DNA of 64,000 bases, taken from the NCBI RefSeq assembly GCF_003008615.1, contig NZ_CP027657.1, positions 4,898,001 to 4,962,000 of the forward strand, read 5' to 3'. Under the pieces are notes generated by a model. It saw nothing but the letters and a program-made list of their open reading frames with translations. It was not told where the DNA came from and did no database searches. Made by a program: the position numbers and the translations under genes. Positions 17,020 through 25,455 of the stretch are shown here, piece by piece. How positions within the stretch are numbered: position 1 is the stretch's first letter; the number at the start of each line of letters is the position of its first letter. This stretch comes from Pseudomonas mendocina. GTDB lineage: Bacteria > Pseudomonadota > Gammaproteobacteria > Pseudomonadales > Pseudomonadaceae.

Positions 17020-17074
17020 TCATCAATGGGCCGGGCAACTGGCCCTGTTCTTCCAATGCACAAGGAATGCTTCC

Positions 17075-17518
17075 ATGGGCTTGTGGCAACGAACTCCTGA
17101 TATCGAGGCGCTCAACGCAACGCTGAAAAACAGCATCGGCGAGGTGCTGGACATCCGCTTCGAATCCTTTGACGACGAATCGCTTAGCGCCAGCATGGTG
17201 ATCGATTCACGCACTCATCAGCCTTACGGCCTGCTGCATGGTGGCGCCTCGGTGGTGCTGGCGGAAACCCTTGGTTCGACCGCCAGCTACCTGTGCATCG
17301 ACAGCAGCCGTTTCTACTGCGTCGGGCTCGAGGTCAATGCCAACCATCTGCGCGGCCTGCGTAGCGGGCGGGTGCATGCGGTGGCGCGGCCGGTTCATCT
17401 GGGGCGTACCACCCACGTCTGGGATATTCGCCTCAGTGGCGATGACGGCAAGGCCAGCTGCATCTCGCGACTGACCATGGCCATCGTGCCGTTGGGTGAG
17501 CAGCCGCCGAAGCTCTGA
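17075..17518 (+). CDS. PaaI/YdiI-type hotdog acyl-CoA thioesterase
   Basis: 147 residues, starting at ATG 17075 after AAGGA. The hotdog fold signature is THQPYGLLHGGASVVLAETLGS, with the conserved His-Gly-Gly and the Glu on the central helix that serves as the catalytic acid in the PaaI/YdiI group. It hydrolyses acyl- or aroyl-CoA thioesters. It is probably in an operon with the acyl-CoA ligase. The repeat at 17518 begins at its stop codon. Confidence 0.87.
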   Translation: MGLWQRTPDIEALNATLKNSIGEVLDIRFESFDDESLSASMVIDSRTHQPYGLLHGGASVVLAETLGSTASYLCIDSSRFYCVGLEVNANHLRGLRSGRVHAVARPVHLGRTTHVWDIRLSGDDGKASCISRLTMAIVPLGEQPPKL

Positions 17519-17563
17519 GAGCCTGTTCAAAGTCTGCTGCGTGTCGGCCATGCTGCGTTGAAA
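17518..17563 (+). repeat. dispersed 46-bp intergenic repeat, copy A
   Basis: The unit starts AGAGCCTGTTCAAAGTCTGC and ends GCTGCGTTGAAA. An inverted copy at 27492-27537 matches at 39 of 46 bases, and another at 44444-44487 matches at about 35 of 44 with one gap. The rest of the gap to the AraC gene at 17771 shows no other feature. Confidence 0.7.
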
Positions 17564-17770
17564 TCAAGCTGGAACGCCAGCCCGTGCTGGGCGCCCTGTC
17601 GAAATGCTCATTTACAGCTTAAGCTTGAATGCGAGCCCAATGCGTTCTTCGCTTGATTCGCGGGGCCGCCATCGGTATTGCCTGGTTCTAGCTCGCGAGC
17701 CTTTGAAAAGACTCCGATATCTGCAATTTCATCCAAGATTTGCCCGACCCATGGCGCTACAGTACGCGCC

Positions 17771-18574
17771 ATGGATCACATCACTCACATTCAAAGCAGT
17801 TTGCCCGGCGTACGCCTGATCGACGCCGAGTACCGCCGCTTTGCCTTTCCCCGGCACTTTCACCTGGAATACCACGTCGGTCTGCTGGTTCAGGGACGGC
17901 ACCGCTATGACTATCGCGGGGAGCGACGCCAGGTCGGGGCGGGGGACGTCCTGCTGATGGCCCCTGAAGGCATACATGATGGCGCCTGCCTGGATGGCGA
18001 AAGCTACCGTATCCGCGTTATGGCGTTCGATCCGCACTGGCTCGACGAGGCCAGTCGTACCCTGAGTGATGGACGTCAGGGCGCACCGCGATTGACCACT
18101 TCCAGTCTGCGCCACCCACTGCTGTCGCAGCATCTGCAGCAGTTTCATGCTGCGATGCTGGGGGGCTCGACCCTGGCTCAGGAGACTGCTCTCTGGCAAG
18201 CGCTGGCGAGCCTGCTGGAGATGGGCTCGACATTGCGTGTCAGCGAAACGGAGAGCGTCTTCGACAGGCGTACCTGGCAAGAATTACGTGATTGGCTGGA
18301 GAGTCGTCTGGACGACCCGCCGTCGCTGGAAGACATCGCGAGTTTCTGCGGGATGAGCCCCTGGCAGGTGCTACGCCGATTCCGTCAGCACACGGGCTTG
18401 CCACCGCATCAGTGGCTTACCCAACTGCGCTTGCAGCGGGCGCTGCCACTAGTGTTGGCGGGTGAGTCCTTGAGTGAGATCGCGCTGCGTCTGGGCTTCT
18501 ACGATCAGGCGCATTTCTCGCGCTTGTTCCGCCGCACATATGGTCTGCCGCCGGCGCGCCTGCGCCAGGGCTGA
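17771..18574 (+). CDS. AraC-family transcriptional regulator
   Basis: 267 residues. An N-terminal cupin-type sensor domain (HFHLEYHVGLLVQGRHRYDYRGER, then GDVLLMAPEGIHDG) is followed by a two-helix-turn-helix AraC domain (about 170-265) with SLEDIASFCGMSPWQVLRRFRQHTGLPPHQW and SEIALRLGFYDQAHFSRLFRRTYGLPPARLR. No ribosome site precedes ATG 17771. It is followed 46 bp later by a LysE exporter gene; AraC-LysE pairs are common and the regulator probably controls the exporter in response to its substrate. Confidence 0.88.
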   Translation: MDHITHIQSSLPGVRLIDAEYRRFAFPRHFHLEYHVGLLVQGRHRYDYRGERRQVGAGDVLLMAPEGIHDGACLDGESYRIRVMAFDPHWLDEASRTLSDGRQGAPRLTTSSLRHPLLSQHLQQFHAAMLGGSTLAQETALWQALASLLEMGSTLRVSETESVFDRRTWQELRDWLESRLDDPPSLEDIASFCGMSPWQVLRRFRQHTGLPPHQWLTQLRLQRALPLVLAGESLSEIALRLGFYDQAHFSRLFRRTYGLPPARLRQG

Positions 18575-18620
18575 TTCGCCCGCACTCTCGTTTTCCCCCT
18601 TCTATTCCTTGGAGATCACC

Positions 18621-19253
18621 ATGCAGGAGACGTCCGTCTTGCTGTCGCTGGCTGCCGTGTTCGCGGTGGCTCTTATCAGTCCAGGTCCGGACGTCGCATT
18701 GGTGGTGCGTACCGCCCTGCACCAGGGGCGGCGAGCGGGTTTGCTCAGTGCCTTGGGCTTGGCTTGCGGCATTCTTCTGCATGGCACCCTGGTGCTCAGT
18801 GGCGTGGCTTTGTTGCTCAGCCGTACCGAATGGCTGTTCGACCTGGTGCAGGTCGGTGGCGCGCTTTACCTGGGATGGCTGGGCATTGGCGCCGTACGCG
18901 CCTGGTGGAGTGGCGGTGCGGGTAGCAGGCGCTTGGATGGCGAGCTGGCGCCTTCGGTATTCGGCCCCTGGCTGCGTGGCGTACTCACCAACCTGGGCAA
19001 CCCCAAGGCGTTGGTATTCTTCCTGGCGTTGCTCAGCAGCCTGGTGCCGGCGGATATGTCGCTGCCAGGCAAGGTGGCTTGTGCGGCGCTGCTGTTCGGC
19101 CTGAGCCTGGTTTGGTTCAGTCTGCTGGGCTTGACCTTGAGTCGCCCGCTGATGCGCCAGCGCTTGCTGCAGATCGCGCCGACCATCGATTTTGTCTGCG
19201 GCCTGGTGTTTCTCCTGGTGGCCGCGAGTATTGTCGGTCGTTTGATCCTATAG
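18621..19253 (+). CDS. LysE/RhtB-family amino-acid exporter
   Basis: 210 residues with five to six membrane helices. The family signature ISPGPDVALVVRTALHQGRRAGLLSALGLACG is near the N-terminus, and the central LGWLGIGAVRAW and LTNLGNPKALVFFLAL segments are typical of RhtB proteins. ATG 18621 follows GGAG. It is predicted to export an amino acid or derivative; the substrate cannot be assigned. The divergent cytosolic loop (residues 95-115) is Gly/Arg-rich. Confidence 0.9.
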   Translation: MQETSVLLSLAAVFAVALISPGPDVALVVRTALHQGRRAGLLSALGLACGILLHGTLVLSGVALLLSRTEWLFDLVQVGGALYLGWLGIGAVRAWWSGGAGSRRLDGELAPSVFGPWLRGVLTNLGNPKALVFFLALLSSLVPADMSLPGKVACAALLFGLSLVWFSLLGLTLSRPLMRQRLLQIAPTIDFVCGLVFLLVAASIVGRLIL

Positions 19254-19352
19254 CCCTGACCATTGCGCCACCATCAATGGCGATTACGGTCATTGCCGTG
19301 CACTCGAGGCTGCCGGAGAATCCCGGGGTATCTGGCAACCCGAGTTCCATGC

Positions 19353-20156
19353 ATGTCGCAGCCGATCTTCTTCGCCCACGCCAACGGTTTTCCGTCCGCT
19401 ACTTACGGCAAGCTGTTCGCCGCCCTGGCCCCGGATTATCAGGTGCGCTATCTGGAGCAGCACGGCCATGATCCGAAATTCCCGGTCAACGAGAATTGGG
19501 ACAATCTGGTTGATGAGCTGATCCATCATCTGCAGCAGAACGATGAAGCGGTATGGGGTGTCGGTCACTCACTGGGCGGTGTTCTGCATTATCACGCCGC
19601 ATTGCGCAGGCCCGAGTTGTATCGCGGCGTGGTGATGCTCGACTCGCCGGTACTGACCCTGGTCGACCGCGTGGTGATACGGGCCGCCAAGCGCTTTGGA
19701 TTCATTGATCGCATTACGCCGGCTGGGCGTACTCTCGGACGTCGGGAGGCATTCGCCGACCCTGTCGAGGCGCGGGAATATTTTGCCGGCAAGAGCCTGT
19801 TTCGCCGTTTCGATCCCGAGTGCCTCGACGCCTATGTCAGCCATGGTCTGCAGGTGGCGGAGCAGGGCCTGCGCCTGAAGTTCGATCCGGCCACGGAAAT
19901 CAGCATTTATCGCAACGTGCCGCATACCTCGCCAGGCCGGCCTCAGCAGTTGGCCGTGCCGTTGTCCATGGTGCGCGGTCGTCATAGCCGGGTAGTCCTG
20001 CCGCACCATGCGCGACTGTTGCGGCGCATGCCGCAGGCCGAATATCACCACGTGCCAGGTGGACACATGTTTCCCCTGGAGCGCCCGCAGGATACGGCTG
20101 CGTTGCTGCGTCAATTGTTCAACCGCTGGGATGACTCGCATGAGGAGCGCGCATGA
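19353..20156 (+). CDS. alpha/beta-hydrolase (first of a pair)
   Basis: 267 residues. An N-terminal FFAHANGFPS oxyanion-type loop, nucleophile elbow GVGHSLGGVL (S73), an acid near VPLSMVRGRHSRVV and the C-terminal VPGGHMFPLERP histidine form the hydrolase triad. The cap region is Arg-rich. ATG 19353 was chosen where homology begins, although no strong ribosome site is seen. Its stop overlaps the start of a second hydrolase (ATGA). Substrate unknown; two adjacent hydrolases occur in the same place in P. aeruginosa (PA1621-PA1622) by memory. Confidence 0.85.
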   Translation: MSQPIFFAHANGFPSATYGKLFAALAPDYQVRYLEQHGHDPKFPVNENWDNLVDELIHHLQQNDEAVWGVGHSLGGVLHYHAALRRPELYRGVVMLDSPVLTLVDRVVIRAAKRFGFIDRITPAGRTLGRREAFADPVEAREYFAGKSLFRRFDPECLDAYVSHGLQVAEQGLRLKFDPATEISIYRNVPHTSPGRPQQLAVPLSMVRGRHSRVVLPHHARLLRRMPQAEYHHVPGGHMFPLERPQDTAALLRQLFNRWDDSHEERA

Positions 20157-21016
20157 ATAATGGCTTTGAGGAAGTTCGCCTGAGCTTGCCGCATATCGAA
20201 CTGGCGGCTCACCTGTATGGGCCGGACGACGGCTTGCCGGTGCTGGCTTTGCACGGCTGGCTGGATAACGCCGCCAGTTTCGCGCGCTTGGCGCCGAAGC
20301 TCGAAGGTCTGCGCATCGTGGCCCTGGATTTTGCCGGCCATGGCCACTCCGAGCATCGCTCGGCAGGGGCCGGCTATGCGCTGTGGGACTACGCCTACGA
20401 TGTGTTGCAGGTCGCCGAGCAGTTTGGCTGGGAGCGGTTTTCCATCCTCGGTCACTCGATGGGCGCGATCACCTCGGTGTTGCTGGCGGCAGCCATGCCC
20501 GAGCGGATTGCGCGCCTTGCACTGATCGATGGCCTGGTGCCCTACACCGGCGAGGCCGAGCAGGCGCCACAGAAGCTTGGTGAAGCGTTGCGCGCCAGGC
20601 AGGCGCTGAATGACAAGCGCAAGCCGGTGTATGCCGAGATGGCGCGTGCTGTCGAAGCGCGCATGAAGGGTGTCGGCGCGGTCAGCCGCGAGGCTGCAGA
20701 ACTGCTGGCCCAGCGCGGGCTGATGCCGGTGCCGGGTGGCTACACCTGGCGCACCGATAGTCGTCTGACCTTGCCGTCGCCATTGCGTCTGAGCTGGGCC
20801 CACGCCAAGGCCTTCGTCCGTGCGCTGCAATGTCCGGTCAGCCTGGTGCTGGCGGAGCAGGGCATGATGGGCGCCCAGTCCGCAGTACAGGCGTTGCTGC
20901 AGGATCTGCCGTTCGAGATTCACCGCTTGCCGGGCGGCCACCATCTGCATCTGGATGACGAGGTGGGCGCACAACGTGTAGCGGATTGTTTCAATCCATT
21001 CCTGCGCTTGCCTTGA
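20153..21016 (+). CDS. alpha/beta-hydrolase (second of a pair)
   Basis: 287 residues. It has the oxyanion-type LHGWLDNAASF, LDFAGHGHSEHR, nucleophile elbow ILGHSMGAITS (Ser about 102) and the terminal LPGGHHLHLDDE histidine, which is close to the esterase/lipase branch with HGWLDNA. It is translationally coupled to the first hydrolase. Despite the shared fold the two proteins differ clearly, so they are not a recent tandem duplication. The natural substrate is unknown; carboxylesterase activity is the safest call. Confidence 0.87.
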   Translation: MNNGFEEVRLSLPHIELAAHLYGPDDGLPVLALHGWLDNAASFARLAPKLEGLRIVALDFAGHGHSEHRSAGAGYALWDYAYDVLQVAEQFGWERFSILGHSMGAITSVLLAAAMPERIARLALIDGLVPYTGEAEQAPQKLGEALRARQALNDKRKPVYAEMARAVEARMKGVGAVSREAAELLAQRGLMPVPGGYTWRTDSRLTLPSPLRLSWAHAKAFVRALQCPVSLVLAEQGMMGAQSAVQALLQDLPFEIHRLPGGHHLHLDDEVGAQRVADCFNPFLRLP

Positions 21017-21155
21017 CTTGCCTGTGGTCGTGGGGAAAGGTGTGGCGGTCTGCCATGGAGGATCGCATGATCGACCCGCAAAAAGTCGCCACTCGCTGCA
21101 TCGCACGTTTACCCGCCGCTTTCTTTCAACGGATTGCCATTCGATGAAGGGACAT

Positions 21156-21959
21156 ATGAAGCTATTTTCCGCGGTGTTTGCCACGTTCTGCAGCGGTGCC
21201 GTGCTGGCGGCCGATCTTCCAGGCAGCCGTGATCTCGAGGTGCTTCCTCGCTTCCCTGCAAGTCACATTGTCGCTTTCAAGGACGCCCCGGATGTCGAGC
21301 GCATCTATCCGCAGGGCTCGATTCGCCGTATCAGCGGCCGTCTGCGTTACGAGCGGGAGATTCTGGTACAGGGCCAGCACACTGCGGTGACCTACGAACT
21401 GCCACGCACCCACAGCGCCGATCAGGTGTTCGGCGCTTCTCGCGAGGCCTTGCTGGAGCAGGGCGCCGAGCTGCTCTACTGGTGCCAGGGGCGTGAGTGT
21501 GGAGCGAGTAGCCTGTGGGCCAACTCGGTGTTCGGCAATGCCACGCTGTACGGCTCCGATGACCAGCAGTCCTACGCACTGTTGCGTCTGGCCGAGCCAA
21601 ATCATGAAAGCTTGCTGACGCTCTACAGCATCACCCGCGGCAACCGCCGCGCCTATCTGCACGTCGAACAACTGGACGCCGCTGCGCCGCTGGGCGAGCT
21701 TTTGCCGACACCTGCGACGCTGTTGCGTCAGCTGCGTACCGATGGGCAACTGAAGCTACCCGATGACGCCAAGGCCGATAGCGCCTGGGTGGAAGTGTTG
21801 GCGCGCAGCCTGAATCTGGACAGTACCTTGCGCGTCGCGCTGTCCGGTGATCAGGCGGAGCCCTGGCGCGAGGCCCTGATCGAGCAGCGGGTGCGCGAAG
21901 CTCGCCTGGAGCTGGGCGATGGTGAGGATGGCGCACTGAGCGTACGTTTGTTGCGTTAA
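21156..21959 (+). CDS. DUF4892 periplasmic protein
   Basis: 267 residues from ATG 21156; an in-frame ATG at 21144 is also possible. A signal peptide (MKLFSAVFATFCSGAVLAAD) indicates export. The mature protein contains GSRDLEVLPRFPASHIV, LLYWCQGRECGASSLWAN (two close Cys that may form a disulfide), and a C-terminal half that resembles OmpA-like or beta-alpha repeats only loosely. This fits DUF4892, found next to the hydrolase pair in pseudomonads. Function unknown. A stem-loop follows. Confidence 0.78.
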   Translation: MKLFSAVFATFCSGAVLAADLPGSRDLEVLPRFPASHIVAFKDAPDVERIYPQGSIRRISGRLRYEREILVQGQHTAVTYELPRTHSADQVFGASREALLEQGAELLYWCQGRECGASSLWANSVFGNATLYGSDDQQSYALLRLAEPNHESLLTLYSITRGNRRAYLHVEQLDAAAPLGELLPTPATLLRQLRTDGQLKLPDDAKADSAWVEVLARSLNLDSTLRVALSGDQAEPWREALIEQRVREARLELGDGEDGALSVRLLR

Positions 21960-21986
21960 GCTATCGCCCGCAATCGCCTGTTGCAG

Positions 21987-22010
21987 AGCGCCCATCATGG
22001 GCGCTTTGTC
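21987..22010 (+). terminator. stem-loop after DUF4892
   Basis: AGCGCCCAT and ATGGGCGCT pair perfectly around a single C, followed by TTGTCGTTT. The stem is strong but the loop is a tight one and the T-run is broken, so termination may be partial. Confidence 0.5.
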
Positions 22011-22035
22011 GTTTCGTCGAAGGGAGTTTTGCTTC

Positions 22036-23121
22036 ATGGCCACAAATGATCGTCTGCTGGTGCAGATCCTGTTGTTCGGTTTGCTGGCCGCCAGTCTCTG
22101 GGTATTGGCTCCGTTCTGGTCGGCGCTGTTCTGGGCAGGTGTGCTGGCGTTCGCCAGTTGGCCGCTGATGCGTCTGCTGACGCAACTGCTCAACGGGCGG
22201 CTGTCGCTGGCTGCGGGCATTCTGACCGGGGTGTGGGTCGTTCTGGTGGCGGTGCCATTGATCTGGCTGGGGTTCAACCTCGCCGATCACATCAAGGATG
22301 CCAACGCGTTGGTCAAGGATCTGCAAGTAGAAGGCCTACCACCGCCGCCCAGTTGGTTGGCCGGTGTACCGCTGGTAGGCGAACGACTGGTTGAGCTGTG
22401 GCGCACCATCGACCAGCAGGGCGCCGCATTCTTCGATACCGTGCGTCCGTATCTGGGCCAGGTAGGCAACTGGTTGTTGGCGCGCAGTGCGAAGATCGGT
22501 GGCGGTATGGTCGAGCTGGCCTTGAGCCTGGTGCTGGTGTTCTTCTTCTACCGCGACGGGCCTCGTCTGGCCGTCTTCGTCCACAGCCTGCTGGAGCGGC
22601 TGATCGGCGAGCGTGCCGATCACTACCTGGAACTGGTCGCGGGTACCGTGCAGCGAGTGGTCAACGGGGTCATCGGTACTGCCGCCGCGCAGGCAGTGCT
22701 GGCCTATATCGGTTTCGTCATCGCCGGCGTGCCGGGTGCACTGGTGCTGGGCCTGCTGACCTTCGCCTTCAGCTTCATCATGATTCCGCCACTGATCTGG
22801 GGGCCGGCAGTGGCCTGGCTGGTCTGGCAGGGGGAAATCGGCATGGCGATTTTCCTCGGTGTCTGGGGCTTCTTCATCATCAGTGGCGTGGACAACATCC
22901 TCAAACCCTATCTGATCAGCCGCGGCGGCAACCTGCCGCTGGTGGTGGTGCTGCTGGGGGTGTTCGGCGGTATTCTCGCCTTCGGGTTCATGGGCCTGTT
23001 CCTTGGCCCGACTCTGCTGGCGGTGGCTTACAGCCTGCTCAGCGACTGGGTAGCGGACAAGACGCCGCCAGCCGAAGCGGTGGTGGACAAACCGTTGCCG
23101 GGCGAGGAACAGCGCGACTGA
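22036..23121 (+). CDS. AI-2E-transporter family (PerM-like) permease
   Basis: 361 residues from ATG 22036, with AAGGGAG upstream. There are about seven to eight membrane helices, with the large soluble loop after helix 3 (about 75-145) and the conserved core GGMVELALSLVLVFFFYRDG...IGTAAAQAVLAYIGFVIAGVPGALVLGLLTFAFSFIP-like and GFFIISGVDNILKPYLISRG. The family includes TqsA/YdgG and PerM; members move AI-2, cations or unknown substrates. The last codon is directly followed, with no spacer, by the stop of the convergent patatin gene. Confidence 0.88.
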   Translation: MATNDRLLVQILLFGLLAASLWVLAPFWSALFWAGVLAFASWPLMRLLTQLLNGRLSLAAGILTGVWVVLVAVPLIWLGFNLADHIKDANALVKDLQVEGLPPPPSWLAGVPLVGERLVELWRTIDQQGAAFFDTVRPYLGQVGNWLLARSAKIGGGMVELALSLVLVFFFYRDGPRLAVFVHSLLERLIGERADHYLELVAGTVQRVVNGVIGTAAAQAVLAYIGFVIAGVPGALVLGLLTFAFSFIMIPPLIWGPAVAWLVWQGEIGMAIFLGVWGFFIISGVDNILKPYLISRGGNLPLVVVLLGVFGGILAFGFMGLFLGPTLLAVAYSLLSDWVADKTPPAEAVVDKPLPGEEQRD

Positions 23122-24135
23122 TCAGCCGCGCTCGCTCTCGTATTTATCCAGGGTGTCACGCGCGATCTGCCGGCCTAGCATGATCAGCTCTGGCGCCTTG
23201 TAGAACTCGAAGAAGCGGCAGGCGCGCTTGGGTACGTTGATCAGAATATCCGGCGGATAGCCGGCGATCTTGTACTGCGCCAGCGAGGTCTGCATGACTT
23301 CGAAGCTCTGATTCACCAGTTCCAGCAGCGAGGCCGGGCCGCTGAACTCTGCAATCCGTGAGCCGCTGGCGGATTTCGGCGCCGCCTCATCCCCATCCTG
23401 TTTGCGGCTCGGTGCGGCGGCCGGGCTGACGTCATCGGCGAGCCGCTGCTCTTCGGCGAGTAGCAAGGCTTCATCCTCGCTTTTGCGGCGAAAGCTCGGC
23501 AGGCGCGAACCAAGGCTGCTCATCAACTGGTCGATGCGTCCCTTGAGTGCCGCGGGGCGCTCGATCACCGGCAACTGGTAGTGATTCTGGTTGGTGGCGT
23601 TGAGGTTGACCGCGATGATCAGGTCACAGTGGCTGGAAACCACCGGCACGATCGGCAGTGGGTTGAGCAGGCCGCCGTCGACCAGCATGCGTTTGCCCTG
23701 AATGACAGGCGTGAACAGGCTGGGGATTGCCGCCGAGGCGCGCATCGCCTGGTGCAGGCAACCTTCCTGAAACCAGATTTCCTGCTGGTTGGTCAGGTCG
23801 GTGGCAACAGCGGTGAAGGGGATATTCAGGTTTTCGATATCCACGTCGCCGACGATCTCTTGAATGCGACCGAACACCCGCTCACCGCGTATGGCGCCGA
23901 GGCGGAAGCTGACGTCGAGCAGACGCAACACGTCCAGATAATCCAGGCTTTCTATCCACTCGCGATATTCGCGTAGCTTGCCGGCGGCAAAGATGCCGCC
24001 AACCACTGCGCCCATGGAGCAGCCGGCGATGCAGCCGATTTCGTAACCCCGTTCCTGCAACTCTTCGATTACACCGATGTGCGCATAACCACGTGCGCCC
24101 CCGGAGCCTAATACCAGCGCTACTTTCTTGCTCAT
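23122..24135 (-). CDS. patatin-like phospholipase/esterase (RssA-like)
   Basis: 337 residues from ATG 24135 (GAGGA upstream). The patatin elements are the GSGGARGYAHIG oxyanion loop, nucleophile GCSMGAVVG (Ser about 40) and the catalytic Asp in MLVDGGLLNPLPIVP. A Ser/Lys/Glu-rich linker (about 235-275) separates a C-terminal segment ending in FEFYKAPELIMLGRQIARDTLDKY. The form is that of the RssA/NTE-like cytoplasmic esterases, usually acting on lysophospholipids. Its stop abuts the stop of the PerM-type gene. Confidence 0.88.
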   Translation of the reverse strand: MSKKVALVLGSGGARGYAHIGVIEELQERGYEIGCIAGCSMGAVVGGIFAAGKLREYREWIESLDYLDVLRLLDVSFRLGAIRGERVFGRIQEIVGDVDIENLNIPFTAVATDLTNQQEIWFQEGCLHQAMRASAAIPSLFTPVIQGKRMLVDGGLLNPLPIVPVVSSHCDLIIAVNLNATNQNHYQLPVIERPAALKGRIDQLMSSLGSRLPSFRRKSEDEALLLAEEQRLADDVSPAAAPSRKQDGDEAAPKSASGSRIAEFSGPASLLELVNQSFEVMQTSLAQYKIAGYPPDILINVPKRACRFFEFYKAPELIMLGRQIARDTLDKYESERG

Positions 24136-24443
24136 TGACGATATTCCTCGCAGATGCACCGACCTTACCCTTGAGGTGGGGCGGCGCCAAGAGAGCCTTT
24201 GCTAGAATTCGTCGGTGGCTGTCTTTGCCCGTTCACCTGCGAACGGTCGCTGCTTTGCGGTGCCATTCGGGAAACAGATTTTTCGCCTTGAGCACAATCT
24301 TGCACGGGGCGGTTCGCCAGCCGGCAGTGGGCATGGGTATGATCGTGCAAGCGAAACGGCCGGGAGCCGGGCACTTTCGTCCGGCCGGAGCGTCATAGAC
24401 TGGGCCAACCCGTAGTCATATCCGTTCGAGGAGTGTGGTCGAA
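24136..24443. other. 308-bp divergent intergenic region
   Basis: It separates the patatin gene (-) from the lipoprotein gene (+), so it should hold both promoters. No coding frame of note is seen. CGTTC and GAACG flank a short loop near 24229-24244, and CGGCCGG (24357-24363) is inverted as CCGGCCG (24381-24387). Neither is clearly functional. Confidence 0.4.
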
Positions 24444-24722
24444 ATGAAACACTGGATCTGTTTACCGCTGCTGGCGGTCGCGCTGACCGGCTGCGCCGGC
24501 AAGACCGTTTACCGTGATACCTGTGCCAATCAGCTGGATGCCGCCTGGAAGGAGCTGAGCATCGCCGAGGCCGAGGGCTTCGCCGGTACCGTTAGCTATT
24601 CCAAAGCACTTTCGCTGCTCACAGCAGCCAAGACCCAGCAGCAGTTCGAAGCCTATGCCGGTTGTACCAGCAAGGCCGAGCGTGCGCGCTTCTACATCCG
24701 TGAATCGCGAGCGGGGCGCTGA
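24444..24722 (+). CDS. small lipoprotein
   Basis: 92 residues from ATG 24444, with GAGGAG ten bases upstream. The signal peptide ends VALTGCAGK with lipobox Cys17. The mature part is short, helical and Ala/Glu-rich (LDAAWKELSIAEAEGF, LLTAAKTQQQFEAYAGC), with two Cys in mature positions besides the lipidated one. Its stop overlaps the flavin-reductase start by one base (TGATG), so they are co-translated. No family recognised. Confidence 0.75.
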   Translation: MKHWICLPLLAVALTGCAGKTVYRDTCANQLDAAWKELSIAEAEGFAGTVSYSKALSLLTAAKTQQQFEAYAGCTSKAERARFYIRESRAGR

Positions 24723-25339
24723 TGCAACTCGATTTCGCCACCCTGAGCCCGTTGGACGCCTACCGCTGGCTGGCTTCGAGCATCACCCCACGGCCTATTG
24801 CCTGGGTTTCCAGTCGTTCGCCCGAGGGCGTGGCCAATCTGGCGCCGTTCAGTTTCTTCCAGGTGATCAGCGACAATCCCCCGACCCTGCTGGTCAACGT
24901 CAACACCCGTGATGACGGCAGCCTCAAGGACACCTTACGTAACGCCCAGGCCACCGGCGAGCTGGCGATTCAACTGGTCAGCCATGCGCAGGCAGAGGCG
25001 ATGAACGCCAGTGCCGCGATTCTTCCGCATGAGGTCAGCGAGTTCGCCCACTGCGGCATTGCCAGCCTGCCGTGCGCGCGACTGAGCGTACCCCGTGTCG
25101 CTGGTGCGCCAGTGACCTTCGAATGTAGGGTGGCGCAGATCCAGCCCTATCCAGCGCAGCAGCCCAATTGCCACCTGATCTTCGCCGAGGTGCTGCTGGC
25201 GCATATCGATGACGCCGTGCTCAACGAGCAGGGCCGTCTCGATCCACTCAAGCTCGACCTTGTCGGCCGCCTCGGCGGCAGCGCCTATTGCCGCACGCGT
25301 GATCTGTTTCAGATGCAACGTCCTCTGAACCCGTTCTGA
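24722..25339 (+). CDS. flavin reductase-like (DIM6/NTAB) FMN-binding protein
   Basis: 205 residues. The family pattern is visible in SITPRPIAWVSSRSPEGVANLAPFSFFQVISDNPPTL (FMN binding), followed by KDTLRNAQATGELAIQLVSHAQAEAMNASAA and the C-terminal VGRLGGSAYCRTRDLFQMQRP. Such proteins bind FMN and either supply reduced flavin or act as unspecified oxidoreductases. It is coupled to the lipoprotein gene. No partner monooxygenase is in the window, so its specific role is open. Confidence 0.87.
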   Translation: MQLDFATLSPLDAYRWLASSITPRPIAWVSSRSPEGVANLAPFSFFQVISDNPPTLLVNVNTRDDGSLKDTLRNAQATGELAIQLVSHAQAEAMNASAAILPHEVSEFAHCGIASLPCARLSVPRVAGAPVTFECRVAQIQPYPAQQPNCHLIFAEVLLAHIDDAVLNEQGRLDPLKLDLVGRLGGSAYCRTRDLFQMQRPLNPF

Positions 25340-25455
25340 AAACGACGTCCAGTTAACTGTTCCGGCCATCCTGGCACTTGCTGGCTTGTCGCCAGCAAGG
25401 CTGCGCTTCTATGTTCCAGAATTCCGGGGCTGGCTGCAGTAGGCAGGGGGATGTC

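Noticed and set aside
19353..21016. The two adjacent alpha/beta hydrolases as a recent duplication.
   Set aside because: Only the general fold motifs are shared; loops and caps differ.
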